From NCBI GenBank assembly GCA_964371155.1, contig CAYJLI010000001.1:62001-126000 (forward strand): a stretch of 64,000 bases of DNA. The letters are read 5' to 3'. Below the pieces are notes generated by a model. That model worked only from the letters and a program-made list of their open reading frames with translations. It was not told where the DNA came from and did no database searches. Each line of letters opens with the position of its first letter. Position 1 is the first letter of the stretch. Below, piece by piece: positions 9,487 to 18,364 of this stretch. This DNA is from CAYJEQ01 sp964371155. GTDB lineage: Bacteria > Bacillota > Clostridia > Oscillospirales > Ruminococcaceae. Made by a program: the position numbers and the translations under genes.

Positions 9487-9966
9487 GTAATCGAAGTAGA
9501 GTGGAGAAAAATAAAGTTTTACAGGGTTTTTTCAAAAAATCGTGGGGTATGGGGTGAAACCCCATAAATAGAAAGGCGAAACCGATAAAAAAGAATGTAG
9601 CAATTTTTACGAAGCAAAAGAGCGGAGGATATATAGAATTTAAAATTAAGTGGGAAATCCCATTGTAGGGGCATGGCCCCCAGTGCCCGAGGATTATGCA
9701 CAATCTAAAATTCATTCAATAATATTATGCGATACCGTAGATATATTAAGGGGCTTTGCCCCTACAATAATAGCAGAAAGCTATTAATAGAGGTAATCCT
9801 CCACTCAAATTTCTGTATCGACAGAAATGGGGGTACTCCACCTTTTCAGCCATTAATGCCCCCGCCTTTTAAAATGCGGCTTTTCGCTCCTATTGCTTAG
9901 TTTTAGATTGGTGGTCAACTTTATACTCCAGATTATTTGTATTTTATTTAGGAGGAAATAAGAATT
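9487..9966. other. Intergenic region with several palindromes
   Basis: 480 nt without a supported gene. It contains a hairpin near 9549-9566 (ATGGGGTGAAACCCCAT form), the REPIN-like pair at 9662-9768, and a perfect 8-bp stem at 9809-9828 (ATTTCTGT-ATCG-ACAGAAAT). The accumulation of small palindromes next to an immunity-type gene suggests an insertion-tolerant accessory site. I could not place a convincing promoter for the following gene. Confidence 0.5.
9662..9768. repeat. REPIN/MITE-like inverted pair of short palindromes
   Basis: 9662-9681 reads ATTGTAGGGGCATGGCCCCC, and 9750-9768 is its inverted counterpart (GGGGCTTTGCCCCTACAAT). Each arm is itself a small hairpin (GGGGC..GCCCC) and the arms are about 68 nt apart. 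This is the architecture of a REP doublet or a short non-autonomous inverted-repeat element. No transposase is present in the window. Confidence 0.6.
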
Positions 9967-10494
9967 ATGTTTGAACGCATTGACTTGAATAACTTTTGGG
10001 ATAATTCTCATATTAAGTATGGTAAAGACCAAAATATTGATTGTCCACTTACGGACGAATTGCTTTTAGAAATTGAAACGGAAATAGGGTATAAACTACC
10101 TAAATCTTACATTTTCTTAATGAAACAACAAAATGGTGGAATACCTTTCAATACTTGTTTTCCAACCAACACTCCAACAGGTTGGGCAGATGACCACATA
10201 GCTATTACATCTATTGCTGGCATTGGTAGAAGCAAGCCTTATTCTATTTGTGGAGAACTCGGCACTAAGTTTATGATAGATGAATGGGATTATCCTGATA
10301 TTGGAGTTGCAATATGTGATTGTCCTTCTGCTGGTCATGAATTAGTGTTTTTAGACTATAGAGATTGTGGTTCTGATGGAGAACCTACCGTTGTGTATGT
10401 TGACCAAGAAGATGATTTCAGTATTATACATCTTGCAGATACATTTGAAGATTTCATTTGTGGATTAGTTAGTGAAGATGAATTTGAAGATTAA
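9967..10494 (+). CDS. SMI1/KNR4 (SUKH) family protein, putative immunity protein
   Basis: 175 residues. The pattern LTDELLLEIETEIGYKLPKSYIFLMKQQNGG is a standard SUKH N-terminus, and the later SAGHELVFLDYRDCG plus GEPTVVYVDQE match the SUKH core strands. SUKH proteins often neutralise contact-dependent or polymorphic toxins in the cytoplasm. No toxin gene is adjacent, so it is an orphan. By eye the gene is more AT-rich than its neighbours, suggesting transfer. AGGAGG lies about 11 nt before the ATG. Family is secure; the immunity role is inferred. Confidence 0.88.
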   Translation: MFERIDLNNFWDNSHIKYGKDQNIDCPLTDELLLEIETEIGYKLPKSYIFLMKQQNGGIPFNTCFPTNTPTGWADDHIAITSIAGIGRSKPYSICGELGTKFMIDEWDYPDIGVAICDCPSAGHELVFLDYRDCGSDGEPTVVYVDQEDDFSIIHLADTFEDFICGLVSEDEFED

Positions 10495-10498
10495 GAGT

Positions 10499-10523
10499 AA
10501 AATGAGCATTATCTGCATAAAAA
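10499..10523 (+). repeat. Shared 3' flank of orphan immunity-type gene, copy A
   Basis: Immediately after the SUKH stop codon lies a 25-nt stretch starting AAAATGAGCAT. It recurs, with one substitution and a small length change, right after the stop of the orphan gene at 14423-14890 (copy B, 14889-14912). Each copy is followed by a different terminator. Confidence 0.55.
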
Positions 10524-10564
10524 GGGCTAACACTTTATAGATTAAGTGTCAGCCCTTTATTTAT
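10521..10564 (+). terminator. Intrinsic terminator after SUKH gene
   Basis: 15-bp stem with one mismatch (AAAGGGCTAACACTT / AAGTGTCAGCCCTTT), an 8-nt loop and a U-rich tail. Confidence 0.8.
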
Positions 10565-10601
10565 ATGTGTTCGTATAGCTATTCTACATTAGTCTTAATC
10601 T

Positions 10602-11426
10602 CTAATCCTCACTGCATCTGTCTATCTTGTATAAATCAGTACGTCTTGCACTGATTATCGGGAGCTGTTTTCTAATCTCCTCAACAAGATTTAAGTTTAG
10701 CTCATAATAAAGCTCTTCCTCAGCTTCGCCAAGCCTTGCAAGGACTTCTCCCCATGGAGAAACAATTATAGAATTAGCATATGAGTGATAGCTTGCCGAT
10801 ACATCCCTTGCAGGTGCCACTCCCACTGTAAAGAGCTGATTATCAATTGCCCTGCTCCTAAATAGCACTTCCCAATGCGCAGGGCCGGTGGTCATATTAA
10901 AGGCGGCTGGGACAATAATCCCCTTTGCACCCTCGAGCGACATTATTTTTGCAATTTCCGAAAAACGCAAATCAAAGCAGATTGCAAGCCCGAATTTGCC
11001 AAACTCTGTATCGAATACGGTTATGTCATCGCCTGCTGTGAGGGTTTCGCTTTCAAAAAAGCGTTGCCCCCCTACTATATCCACATCAAATAAATGCGAT
11101 TTTCTATGCTTTGCAATCATATTGCCACTGCGGTCAAATACATAGCTTGTATTGTATATTTTGCCATCATCAATTTCGGGCATCGAGCCTGCTACTAAAT
11201 ATATATTATTTTCCTTTGCAGCTTTTGAAAGCCTTAAAACATTCTCTCCCGACTGAGGTTGTGCATAGACTTTGAAATTTGCAGTTTCATACGGGCAACA
11301 AAACATTTCTGGTAGCACTGCCATATCCGCACCGCTTTGTGCGGCTTTTTTTATTTTAGATAGTGCTCTGTCGATATTTTCGTCATTCTCAGCAGATACT
11401 TTCATTTGTATTAAAGCTATATTCAT
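10602..11426 (-). CDS. Carbon-nitrogen hydrolase (nitrilase superfamily, omega-amidase-like)
   Basis: 274 residues with the Glu-Lys-Cys triad of the superfamily: VLPEMF (Glu), HRKSHLFDVD (Lys) and AICFDLRF (Cys). The KSHLFDVD context and the NMTTGPAHWE segment resemble Nit2/omega-amidases, which hydrolyse alpha-ketoglutaramate or related amides in the cytoplasm. The start ATG follows AGAGGTG. It is the second gene of a pair; the PHP phosphatase ends only 12 nt upstream. The substrate is inferred from family likeness. Confidence 0.85.
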   Translation of the reverse strand: MNIALIQMKVSAENDENIDRALSKIKKAAQSGADMAVLPEMFCCPYETANFKVYAQPQSGENVLRLSKAAKENNIYLVAGSMPEIDDGKIYNTSYVFDRSGNMIAKHRKSHLFDVDIVGGQRFFESETLTAGDDITVFDTEFGKFGLAICFDLRFSEIAKIMSLEGAKGIIVPAAFNMTTGPAHWEVLFRSRAIDNQLFTVGVAPARDVSASYHSYANSIIVSPWGEVLARLGEAEEELYYELNLNLVEEIRKQLPIISARRTDLYKIDRCSED

Positions 11427-11438
11427 TATACACCTCTG

Positions 11439-12245
11439 TTAAATCTCAATAAATTTCGCCTCACGGTTTAAATAATAGCAGTACTCGCTAAATCCTATTT
11501 CTTTCATCTCGGCTATCACCCTATCAAAACTGTGCAGTATATCCTCTGCCGCATGGGCATCCGAGCCAAGGGTGATTAATCTACCGCCCATATCATAATA
11601 ACGCTTTACAATATCCATTGTTGGCATACTCATGCCAAATTTTTTGCGGTAGCCAGAAGTATTTATCTCCATACCAATTTCTTTTTTTATAGCGGTCTCA
11701 AGAAGCTTATCTATAAGCGGTTTAAAGAGCTGCATATCGGGTTTTATCCCATAATTGCCTATTATATATCTCATTGGATATGTAAGATGGGCGAGAATAT
11801 CTATATCGGCATTTTCGCATAGCTCTATCATAAGCTCAAAATATTCACTAAGTATTTTATTTACATCATCCTCGGGTGTGAAAAGATAAAAGTCGTATCC
11901 GCTTTTTATTGTGTGGCAACTTCCAAGAATGAAGTCCAGTGGTGGCAAAGTATCAAAAAAAGCTTTGGTTTTAGCAGGGTCGAAGGTGGCTTCGCCTATC
12001 TCCACCCCTGCGGAAATAATAAGCCTATCGCTGTATTGTGCTTTTAGCTCATGGGCTTTTTTAATTGATTTGGGTAAATTTATATGGCTAAATTCCCATT
12101 CATGGTTTATCATTTCGCAGTGGTCGGTAATCGCTATACCCATGGCACCCATTTTCACCGCAGTTTCTATCAGATTTTTTGGGTCTTCGCCACTGTCCAT
12201 TGAAAAATGAGTATGTGTGTGGCTATCAAAAAGTTTTGCTGACAT
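11439..12245 (-). CDS. PHP-family phosphatase, histidinol-phosphatase (HisJ/HisK) type
   Basis: 268 residues starting LFDSHTHTHFSMDSGEDP, the first metal-binding motif of PHP phosphoesterases. Then come ITDHCEM, GVEIGEA, GSCHT, DILAHLTYPMRY and, near the end, LGSDAHAAEDI. These motifs place it with trinuclear-metal histidinol-phosphatases of Firmicutes. No histidine biosynthesis genes are nearby, so another phosphate ester is possible. GGAG lies upstream of the ATG. It is transcribed leftward and leads the pair with the nitrilase gene. Confidence 0.82.
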   Translation of the reverse strand: MSAKLFDSHTHTHFSMDSGEDPKNLIETAVKMGAMGIAITDHCEMINHEWEFSHINLPKSIKKAHELKAQYSDRLIISAGVEIGEATFDPAKTKAFFDTLPPLDFILGSCHTIKSGYDFYLFTPEDDVNKILSEYFELMIELCENADIDILAHLTYPMRYIIGNYGIKPDMQLFKPLIDKLLETAIKKEIGMEINTSGYRKKFGMSMPTMDIVKRYYDMGGRLITLGSDAHAAEDILHSFDRVIAEMKEIGFSEYCYYLNREAKFIEI

Positions 12246-12595
12246 TTTTTTCTCCTTTTTTTAAAAAACAATTCACTAATAAACATATTACCACAAAACC
12301 GTAATATATAAAATAGTATTTTCAGACGATTTTTTTTGCAAAAATGTATAAAAATCCTTTAATTTGTATATCTCCTATAAAAAAATAGGTAAATAAATAG
12401 AAGTTTTACACATAATTTGATATTGTTTAAAAGTCAATATAGTGATATACTGTATTAAATAAACAAAGTTGGCAAGTTAGAACTGTTGTATATTTTAAAA
12501 TTTACTTCTCTAAATCGATGATTAATAATAGGGATGAACAAAATTGGTATGTATTTAAAATTAACATTGTCACGAAACACTTTAGGAGGTATGGT
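12246..12595. other. Divergent intergenic region
   Basis: This very AT-rich 350-nt region lies between the leftward PHP gene and the rightward ACT gene. It holds the ACT-gene promoter listed separately and about 130 nt of leader. No gene or riboswitch fold is recognised. Confidence 0.5.
12423..12451 (+). promoter_or_regulatory. Extended -10 promoter for ACT-DUF711 pair
   Basis: TTGTTT (12423-12428), a 17-nt spacer and TATACT (12446-12451), with TGA just before the -10 giving the extended TGnTATACT form. Confidence 0.7.
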
Positions 12596-12865
12596 ATGAG
12601 AGCGGTAATTACAGTACTCGGTAGGGATATGGTAGGCATTTTAGCAAGGGTAAGTACGGAATGTTCTAAGGCTAATGCGAATGTCACAGATGTTACACAG
12701 TCGATAATGCAGGATATGTTTGCGATGATAATGATGGTGGAAGCGTCCAACCTCAACTGCAAACTAAGCGAATTCACCGACCAGATGAAAGCCCTCGGTG
12801 ACGAGCTCGGTCTTTCCATCCATGTAATGCATGAAGATGTATTCGATTCCATGCACAAAATATAG
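12596..12865 (+). CDS. ACT domain protein (UPF0237)
   Basis: 89 residues, a single ACT fold (MRAVITVLGRDMVGILARVS ... ANVTDVTQ). ACT domains bind amino acids and regulate partner enzymes. ATG 12596 follows AGGAGG by 6 nt; an earlier in-frame ATG at 12518 has no ribosome binding site. The gene sits 15 nt before the DUF711 gene, an arrangement conserved in many Firmicutes, so the two products probably act together. Ligand unknown. Confidence 0.88.
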   Translation: MRAVITVLGRDMVGILARVSTECSKANANVTDVTQSIMQDMFAMIMMVEASNLNCKLSEFTDQMKALGDELGLSIHVMHEDVFDSMHKI

Positions 12866-12880
12866 GGGGACTGCTGAAAA

Positions 12881-14245
12881 ATGAGATTTATAGATAAAAA
12901 GGACATACTTGAAACCATAAGCATGGTTCAAGATGAAAGTTTGGACATACGAACCATAACAATGGGTATTTCTCTGCTTGACTGCGCAGATACAAATATT
13001 GAGCGCTCATGTGAAAAGATTTATTCTAAGATCACAAGATTAGCGCAAAACTTAGTTTCAGTGGGTGAAGATTTAGAAAAAGAATATGGAATACCGATTA
13101 TAAATAAGCGTATTTCTGTTACACCTATTTCCATGCTACTTGCAGTTAGCGGTGGCGACCCTGTAAAATATGCGGTTACTCTTGAAAATGCCGCTAAGCG
13201 TGTTGGGGTAAATTTCATTGGTGGTTACAGTGCACTCGTGCAAAAAGGATTTGCCGCCGGAGAAATTGAGCTAATTAATTCAATTCCAAGGGCTATGAAA
13301 GAAACTTCACAGGTATGCTCTTCGGTTAATATCGGCTCCACTAAAGCAGGCATTAACATGGACGCTGTAAAGATGATGGGTAAAATCATTAAAGAATCTG
13401 CTGAACTCACCGCCGATAAGGAATGTATGGGTGCGGCTAAAATAGTTGTATTTTGTAATGCACCCGAGGACAACCCATTTATGGCAGGCGCTTTCCACGG
13501 TGTGGGTGAAGCGGACTGTGTTATAAACGTAGGCGTTTCTGGGCCTGGCGTTGTGCGTGCAGCAATATCAAAAATGGATAAAAACAGTCCGATTGATGAA
13601 ATTGCCGACACTATCAAAAAGACAGCATTTAAAATAACCCGTATGGGTCAGCTTGTGGGCACTGAAGCTTCCAAGCGCCTTGGCGTTAAATTCGGGATAG
13701 TGGATTTATCCCTTGCCCCAACTCCTGCAGTGGGCGACTCTGTTGCGCATATTCTGGAGGAAATGGGTCTTGAGCGTTGTGGTGCTCATGGCACAACCGC
13801 CGCACTTGCACTGCTAAATGATGCGGTTAAAAAAGGTGGCGTTATGGCTTCCTCACGCATTGGTGGGCTATCGGGTGCATTTATTCCCGTAACCGAAGAC
13901 GCAGGCATGATTAGAGCGGCGAGAGAGGGTGCTCTCACGATTGAGAAGCTTGAAGCTATGACCGCAGTTTGCTCCGTTGGTCTTGACATGATTGCAATCC
14001 CAGGTGATACTCCTGCCGAGATTATCTCCGCTATTATCGCCGATGAAGCGGCAATAGGCATGATAAACTCTAAGACAACGGCTGTTCGTCTAATTCCTGC
14101 AATAGGCAGAAAAGATGGTGAAGAGCTTGAGTTTGGTGGATTATTTGGCACAGGGCCAATTATGAAAGTAAACACCAATTCCCCTGCAACATTTATTAAT
14201 AGGGGTGGGCAGATACCTGCACCACTTCAGAGTTTGAAGAATTAG
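12881..14245 (+). CDS. PFL-like protein of unknown function (DUF711/UPF0210)
   Basis: 454 residues, the full length of UPF0210. Recognisable segments are RTITMGISLLDCAD, GGYSALVQKGF, SVNIGSTKAGINMDAV, FCNAPEDNPFMAGAFHG and GLDMIAIPGDT. Solved structures of this family have a fold related to pyruvate formate-lyase, but no glycyl-radical activity is established. It follows the ACT gene as an operon. A metabolic enzyme with ACT-controlled activity is a reasonable guess, nothing more. Confidence 0.88.
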   Translation: MRFIDKKDILETISMVQDESLDIRTITMGISLLDCADTNIERSCEKIYSKITRLAQNLVSVGEDLEKEYGIPIINKRISVTPISMLLAVSGGDPVKYAVTLENAAKRVGVNFIGGYSALVQKGFAAGEIELINSIPRAMKETSQVCSSVNIGSTKAGINMDAVKMMGKIIKESAELTADKECMGAAKIVVFCNAPEDNPFMAGAFHGVGEADCVINVGVSGPGVVRAAISKMDKNSPIDEIADTIKKTAFKITRMGQLVGTEASKRLGVKFGIVDLSLAPTPAVGDSVAHILEEMGLERCGAHGTTAALALLNDAVKKGGVMASSRIGGLSGAFIPVTEDAGMIRAAREGALTIEKLEAMTAVCSVGLDMIAIPGDTPAEIISAIIADEAAIGMINSKTTAVRLIPAIGRKDGEELEFGGLFGTGPIMKVNTNSPATFINRGGQIPAPLQSLKN

Positions 14246-14256
14246 TAATTATTTTT

Positions 14257-14300
14257 TAAGGCTGTTTCACTGTATATGTCAGTGAAACAGCCTTAATTTT
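14257..14300 (+). terminator. Intrinsic terminator after DUF711 gene
   Basis: Perfect 16-bp stem (TAAGGCTGTTTCACTG / CAGTGAAACAGCCTTA) with a 7-nt loop, followed by ATTTTAT. An A/T-run also precedes it. Confidence 0.85.
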
Positions 14301-14349
14301 ATGGGATTTGTAGGTGTATATACACTCTGCTATTCTCACTGAAATTAAT

Positions 14350-14378
14350 TTGAAATATTATTTTCCCTGTAGTATACT
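14350..14378 (+). promoter_or_regulatory. Promoter for orphan gene 14423-14890
   Basis: TTGAAA (14350-14355), a 17-nt spacer and TATACT (14373-14378). The gene therefore has its own promoter and terminator, forming a self-contained cassette. Confidence 0.7.
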
Positions 14379-14422
14379 TTATTAAAGATTATTTATATAA
14401 TAGGAACGGGGAAGAAAACAAA

Positions 14423-14890
14423 ATGATAAAGCCATTAAAACAAATATTTATGACAAAAGAAAATGCGAATAATGATTATGTGCGTTATGAAAACCAACTG
14501 AAACCACGAATATCATATGATATATACGATTGTGATAGGAGTAAAGAAGAATTATGGGAAGTGTATAAGGAACATGAAAGCAACTTGTTGGAAATTGTAA
14601 GAAAAGAAACTACAGCCTACTTGTATGATGAAAGATTGTGTAATAATGATGAAAATATGTTCCCACAATGGAATCGTCTTACAGGCGAATGGTATATCAG
14701 CGACATTTCAATTAATTGCGATGATGACGGAGATATTTTTGTTGGCATAACGACTCGCTTTACAGAGAATTTTATTATGGAAGATGGTAGCACTAAAGTT
14801 ATAGATTACCTCGGAATGGAAGTTCATAGTTTTTTTGATAGTGATAAAAAGAAATTTATTTTTGATGTGATTGATACTTTATCTATATAA
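14423..14890 (+). CDS. Orphan hypothetical protein, immunity-like cassette
   Basis: 155 residues; I do not recognise the family. The protein is acidic and soluble with no membrane helix or signal peptide. Its C-terminal half (GEWYISDISINCDDDGDIFVG, then VIDYLGMEVHSFFD) has the short alternating strands seen in many small immunity proteins. By eye the gene is AT-rich like the SUKH gene, has its own promoter and terminator, and shares a 3' flanking motif with the SUKH gene. The ribosome binding site (GGGGA) is modest. An immunity role is inference from context only. Confidence 0.7.
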   Translation: MIKPLKQIFMTKENANNDYVRYENQLKPRISYDIYDCDRSKEELWEVYKEHESNLLEIVRKETTAYLYDERLCNNDENMFPQWNRLTGEWYISDISINCDDDGDIFVGITTRFTENFIMEDGSTKVIDYLGMEVHSFFDSDKKKFIFDVIDTLSI

Positions 14891-14912
14891 AATGAGCATA
14901 ATCTTATAAAAA
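14889..14912 (+). repeat. Shared 3' flank of orphan immunity-type gene, copy B
   Basis: 24 nt overlapping the last two bases of the TAA stop. Copy A lies at 10499-10523. The first 11 nt (AAAATGAGCAT) are identical in both copies, and ATCT plus ATAAAAA also match. Confidence 0.55.
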
Positions 14913-14914
14913 TA

Positions 14915-14954
14915 AAATTACCACTATCGGTTTGATAGTGGTAATTTATTTCTT
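14915..14954 (+). terminator. Intrinsic terminator after orphan gene
   Basis: 14-bp perfect stem (AAATTACCACTATC / GATAGTGGTAATTT) with a 5-nt loop and a U-rich tail. Confidence 0.85.
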
Positions 14955-14992
14955 TATAGGTAGCCTTATATGGCAGAGATATTTTTTAAAAA

Positions 14993-16660
14993 TTAACTCC
15001 CTCTCTGCTCGGTATCTGCTTTATACATGCTGTACCACATCCATGAACCAAAAACATTATAGCAGTCAAATCCTGCTTGGGTGAGAATTCTTATTGCCAG
15101 ATATCCCCTTAGCCCTGCTTGGCACATTATGTGTATAGGCTTAGTTTTATCGAGTGTATTAATTTGTGCTCTTAAATCGTCAAGCGGGATATTTATAAAG
15201 CCATCGACCGCTCCCCTATTAAACTCTTCCACTGTGCGCACATCAAGTTTTATAACTTCTTGCCCCATATCGGCAACTTCTTTAAATGTGCTCACTTTCA
15301 TTTCGCCGAGCATAATATTTTCACCCACATAACCTGCCATGTTTATAGGGTCTTTTGCGGAGGAGAATGGCGGTGCATAGGCAAGCTCAAGCTCCTGTAA
15401 ATCGAATACGGTCATCTCGGCTCTTATCGCAGTAGCTAAGACATCCATTCGTTTGTCCACACCCTCGGGCCCAACTATCTGCCCTCCTAAAACTCTGCCA
15501 TCCTCTTTTGAAAAGAGGAGCTTTATCGCCATTACTTTAGGATTTGGATAATATCCTGCGTGATGATTTGCTGTGACAAACGCCTTATGGTAGGATTTGC
15601 CCGTGTTTATGCAGTCCTGCTCTGTGAGCCCAGTTGAAGCCACCGTGAGGTCGAATATTTTAGCAATGCTCGTCCCCTGTGTGCCTTTGTATATGCTATT
15701 TCTGCCCATAATTCTATCGGCTACTATTCTCGCTTGTTTGTTGGCAGGGCCTGCAAGTGGTATAATACCCTGCTCTTTTGAAAGGAAATTTTGTACCGAA
15801 ATAGCGTCGCCCACTGCCCAGACATTTTCTTTTGTGGTCTTTAAATTCTCATCCACAAGTATTTCGCCACTTTTTCCAAGTGCAATGCCACTGTCTTTTA
15901 AAAATTCGGTCGCTGGGGATACTCCCACCGAGATTATAACCATGTCGGCTGGGATGAAAGAGCCATCATTTAGTGAAACTCCATCCGTTGTGATTTCAGA
16001 AGCTATTTTTCCGAGTGCTAAGCTTACGCCTTTTTCTCTGAGGTGATTATGCACTCCATGGCTCATGTCTTCGTCAATATTTGGCATTAAGTGGCTCATA
16101 GCCTCAACCACAGTGACTTTCACACCTGCCATGTGCAGATTTTCTGCCACTTCAATGCCTATAAAGCCTCCGCCGATCACGCATGCGGTTTTGGGAGCTT
16201 TTTGAGTTAAAAAATCCTTTATTTCATAGGTATCGGGGATGTTTCTTAGGGTAAATATCGGCATTTCTTTCGCCATGGGAATTGCTGGCATTACTGGATT
16301 TGCACCGGGTGATAGTATGAGCTCGTCGTAATTTAAATCATATTCAGTGTTCTCCGCATGATTTTTTACCCTCACGGTTTTTGTCAAGCAGTCCACGCCA
16401 ACAGCCTCAGAAAACACCCTTACATCCACATTAAATCGCTTTGAAAATCCTGCCACCGTCTGTACAAGTAAGCTTTCCCTATCGCTTATTACACCGCTTA
16501 GATAATAGGGTAATCCACAGTTTGCAAAGGAAATAAACTCCCCTTTTTCAAGAATGATGATTTCATTTTCTTCGCTAAGTCTTCTCAGTCTTGCGGCACT
16601 TCCTGCACCACCTGCAACTCCGCCGATTATCACTATTTTCTTTCCACTTGTATTTACCAT
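14993..16660 (-). CDS. CoA-disulfide reductase fused to a rhodanese domain (CoADR-Rhd)
   Basis: 555 residues. The N-terminal flavoprotein has the FAD motif IIGGVAGGAGSAARLRR, the redox cysteine in FANCGLPYY, an NAD(P)H motif (CVIGGGFIGIEVAENL) and a dimerisation domain. The C-terminal rhodanese has LDVRTVEEFNRG and an active-site loop starting at Cys in MCQAGLRG. Such fusions reduce CoA disulfides or persulfides with NAD(P)H and act in thiol and sulfane-sulfur balance. An upstream in-frame TTG exists, but AAAGGAAAGG lies just before ATG 16660. It stands 52 nt after the aminotransferase gene and may be co-transcribed. Confidence 0.93.
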   Translation of the reverse strand: MVNTSGKKIVIIGGVAGGAGSAARLRRLSEENEIIILEKGEFISFANCGLPYYLSGVISDRESLLVQTVAGFSKRFNVDVRVFSEAVGVDCLTKTVRVKNHAENTEYDLNYDELILSPGANPVMPAIPMAKEMPIFTLRNIPDTYEIKDFLTQKAPKTACVIGGGFIGIEVAENLHMAGVKVTVVEAMSHLMPNIDEDMSHGVHNHLREKGVSLALGKIASEITTDGVSLNDGSFIPADMVIISVGVSPATEFLKDSGIALGKSGEILVDENLKTTKENVWAVGDAISVQNFLSKEQGIIPLAGPANKQARIVADRIMGRNSIYKGTQGTSIAKIFDLTVASTGLTEQDCINTGKSYHKAFVTANHHAGYYPNPKVMAIKLLFSKEDGRVLGGQIVGPEGVDKRMDVLATAIRAEMTVFDLQELELAYAPPFSSAKDPINMAGYVGENIMLGEMKVSTFKEVADMGQEVIKLDVRTVEEFNRGAVDGFINIPLDDLRAQINTLDKTKPIHIMCQAGLRGYLAIRILTQAGFDCYNVFGSWMWYSMYKADTEQRGS

Positions 16661-16712
16661 CCCGATGACCTTTCCTTTCAAGCATTTATCTTTAATAATT
16701 TTGGTCTAATAT

Positions 16713-17888
16713 CTACAAAATTTCGTTTTCTTTTAAAAACTCTTCTATTCGCTTAAGTGCTTCAGTGAGGTGGTTTATACTGTATGAATAAGAAATTCTC
16801 ACAAATCCTTCCCCACACTCTCCAAATGCAGTACCCGGTATTACTGCAACTTTTTTGCTCAGTAATAGTTTTTCGCAAAACTCCTCACTGCTCATCCCTG
16901 TAATTTTAATCGATGGGAAAACATAGAATGCCCCCTCGGGATCAAAGCAGGTAAGACCTAATCGGTTTAGAGTGTCCACCAATAGTTTTCTTCTCATATC
17001 ATATTGGTCACACATATACTCTACATCTTCATCGCAGTTTTTCAGTGCCTCAATAGCCGCATACTGGCTTACAGTCGGTGCGCACATAATTGCAAACTGA
17101 TGAAGTTTTAACATTAGTGAAATAATAGGCTCGGGGCCTACTGCATATCCAAGTCGCCAACCAGTCATGGCGTAGGTTTTTGAGAAGCCATTTATAATAA
17201 CAGTGCGTTCATACATACCATCAAGCTCAGCTATCGACACATGTTTCCCCTCAAAGGTCAGCTCTGCATAAATCTCGTCGGACATCACAATTATATCGGT
17301 GCCCCTTAGCACTTCGGCTATTTCCTCTAAGTGCTCACGGCGCATAACTGCACCTGTGGGGTTGTTTGGAAAGGGAAATACGAGCATTTTTGTTTTATCG
17401 GTGATATGCTCTTTAAGTGCTTTTGCCGTGAGACGAAAAGCATCTTCTGCCGAGGTAGCAATCGGAACAGGAACTGCACCGCAGAGCTGCACTATTGGCG
17501 AATAAGCCACAAAACATGGCTCGGGAATTAGCACTTCACAGCCTGGTGATATAACACTCCTTAAAAGTAGGTCTATTGCTTCGGAGCCTCCCACTGTTAC
17601 AAGCACTTGATTTCTATAATCATACGACAGATTAAATCTGCGCTTTAAATAGTCGGTAATTCCCTCTTTGAGTGGTGTCATCCCGGCATTTGAGGTGTAC
17701 CATGTTTGGCCTTTTTCGAGTGTGGATATAGCCGCTTTGCGCACATTCCAAGGTGTTTTAAAATCGGGCTCGCCCACCCCTAAGGAAATTACACCCTCCA
17801 TCTCCGCCGCAAGATCAAAAAAGCGTCTTATGCCCGAGGGTTTAATGGATAATACTGCGGGATTTAAGATTTTGTTGTAGTCCATCAA
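16713..17888 (-). CDS. PLP-dependent aminotransferase, class I/II (aspartate/aromatic type)
   Basis: 391 residues. Motifs of the fold-type I family are GVGEPDFKTP, PNNPTGA, SDEIYAEL, the PLP lysine in NGFSKTYAMTGWRLGY and, near the C-terminus, GFVRISYS. It resembles Firmicute PatA/aromatic aminotransferases; the substrate is not certain. Its start overlaps the end of the Lrp gene by 4 nt (ATGA), so translation is coupled and the Lrp-like protein probably regulates this operon. Confidence 0.92.
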   Translation of the reverse strand: MMDYNKILNPAVLSIKPSGIRRFFDLAAEMEGVISLGVGEPDFKTPWNVRKAAISTLEKGQTWYTSNAGMTPLKEGITDYLKRRFNLSYDYRNQVLVTVGGSEAIDLLLRSVISPGCEVLIPEPCFVAYSPIVQLCGAVPVPIATSAEDAFRLTAKALKEHITDKTKMLVFPFPNNPTGAVMRREHLEEIAEVLRGTDIIVMSDEIYAELTFEGKHVSIAELDGMYERTVIINGFSKTYAMTGWRLGYAVGPEPIISLMLKLHQFAIMCAPTVSQYAAIEALKNCDEDVEYMCDQYDMRRKLLVDTLNRLGLTCFDPEGAFYVFPSIKITGMSSEEFCEKLLLSKKVAVIPGTAFGECGEGFVRISYSYSINHLTEALKRIEEFLKENEIL

Positions 17889-18364
17889 AGCTTGGTGACC
17901 TCCCTCTCGTCCGTCGTATTATCGGTGAAGAATATACCCTGCTCTTTGTATTTATGCAGTACAAAGCTTGTAGCAGTTGATTGTACTACATCCATCGGTG
18001 CAAGGCGGTGTGCCACAAATAGTGCCACTTCCTTAAAGCTTGTGCCGCTTATTGTGAGCAATATGTCACAGCCTCCACTCATGAGATAAACCGATTTTAC
18101 CTCTTCATATTCGGCAATGCTATTTGCAATTTCATCAAACCCCATATTTTTTTGTGGAATTACTTTTAGTTGGATTTGGGCTATTATGTAGTCATTCGGA
18201 GTTTTATCCCAGTCGATAATGGCTTGGTAACCACGAATTGTACCATTTTTTTCATACGTTTCTATCTTGGCCGCAATATCCTCTTCTGTTTCGCCCATCA
18301 TCGCCGCAAGCTGTAAATTTGTAAGCTTTGAGTTTTCATTTAGCAGTTCTAACAGTTTTTCCAT
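17885..18364 (-). CDS. Lrp/AsnC-family transcriptional regulator
   Basis: 159 residues: an N-terminal winged HTH (MEKLLELLNENSKLTNLQLAAMMG) and a C-terminal RAM/ACT-like ligand domain (VKSVYLMSGGCDILLTI). These regulators usually sense amino acids and control nearby metabolism genes; overlap with the aminotransferase gene points to that target. ATG 18364 follows AAGGAG. No operator could be defined by eye. Confidence 0.92.
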   Translation of the reverse strand: MEKLLELLNENSKLTNLQLAAMMGETEEDIAAKIETYEKNGTIRGYQAIIDWDKTPNDYIIAQIQLKVIPQKNMGFDEIANSIAEYEEVKSVYLMSGGCDILLTISGTSFKEVALFVAHRLAPMDVVQSTATSFVLHKYKEQGIFFTDNTTDEREVTKL

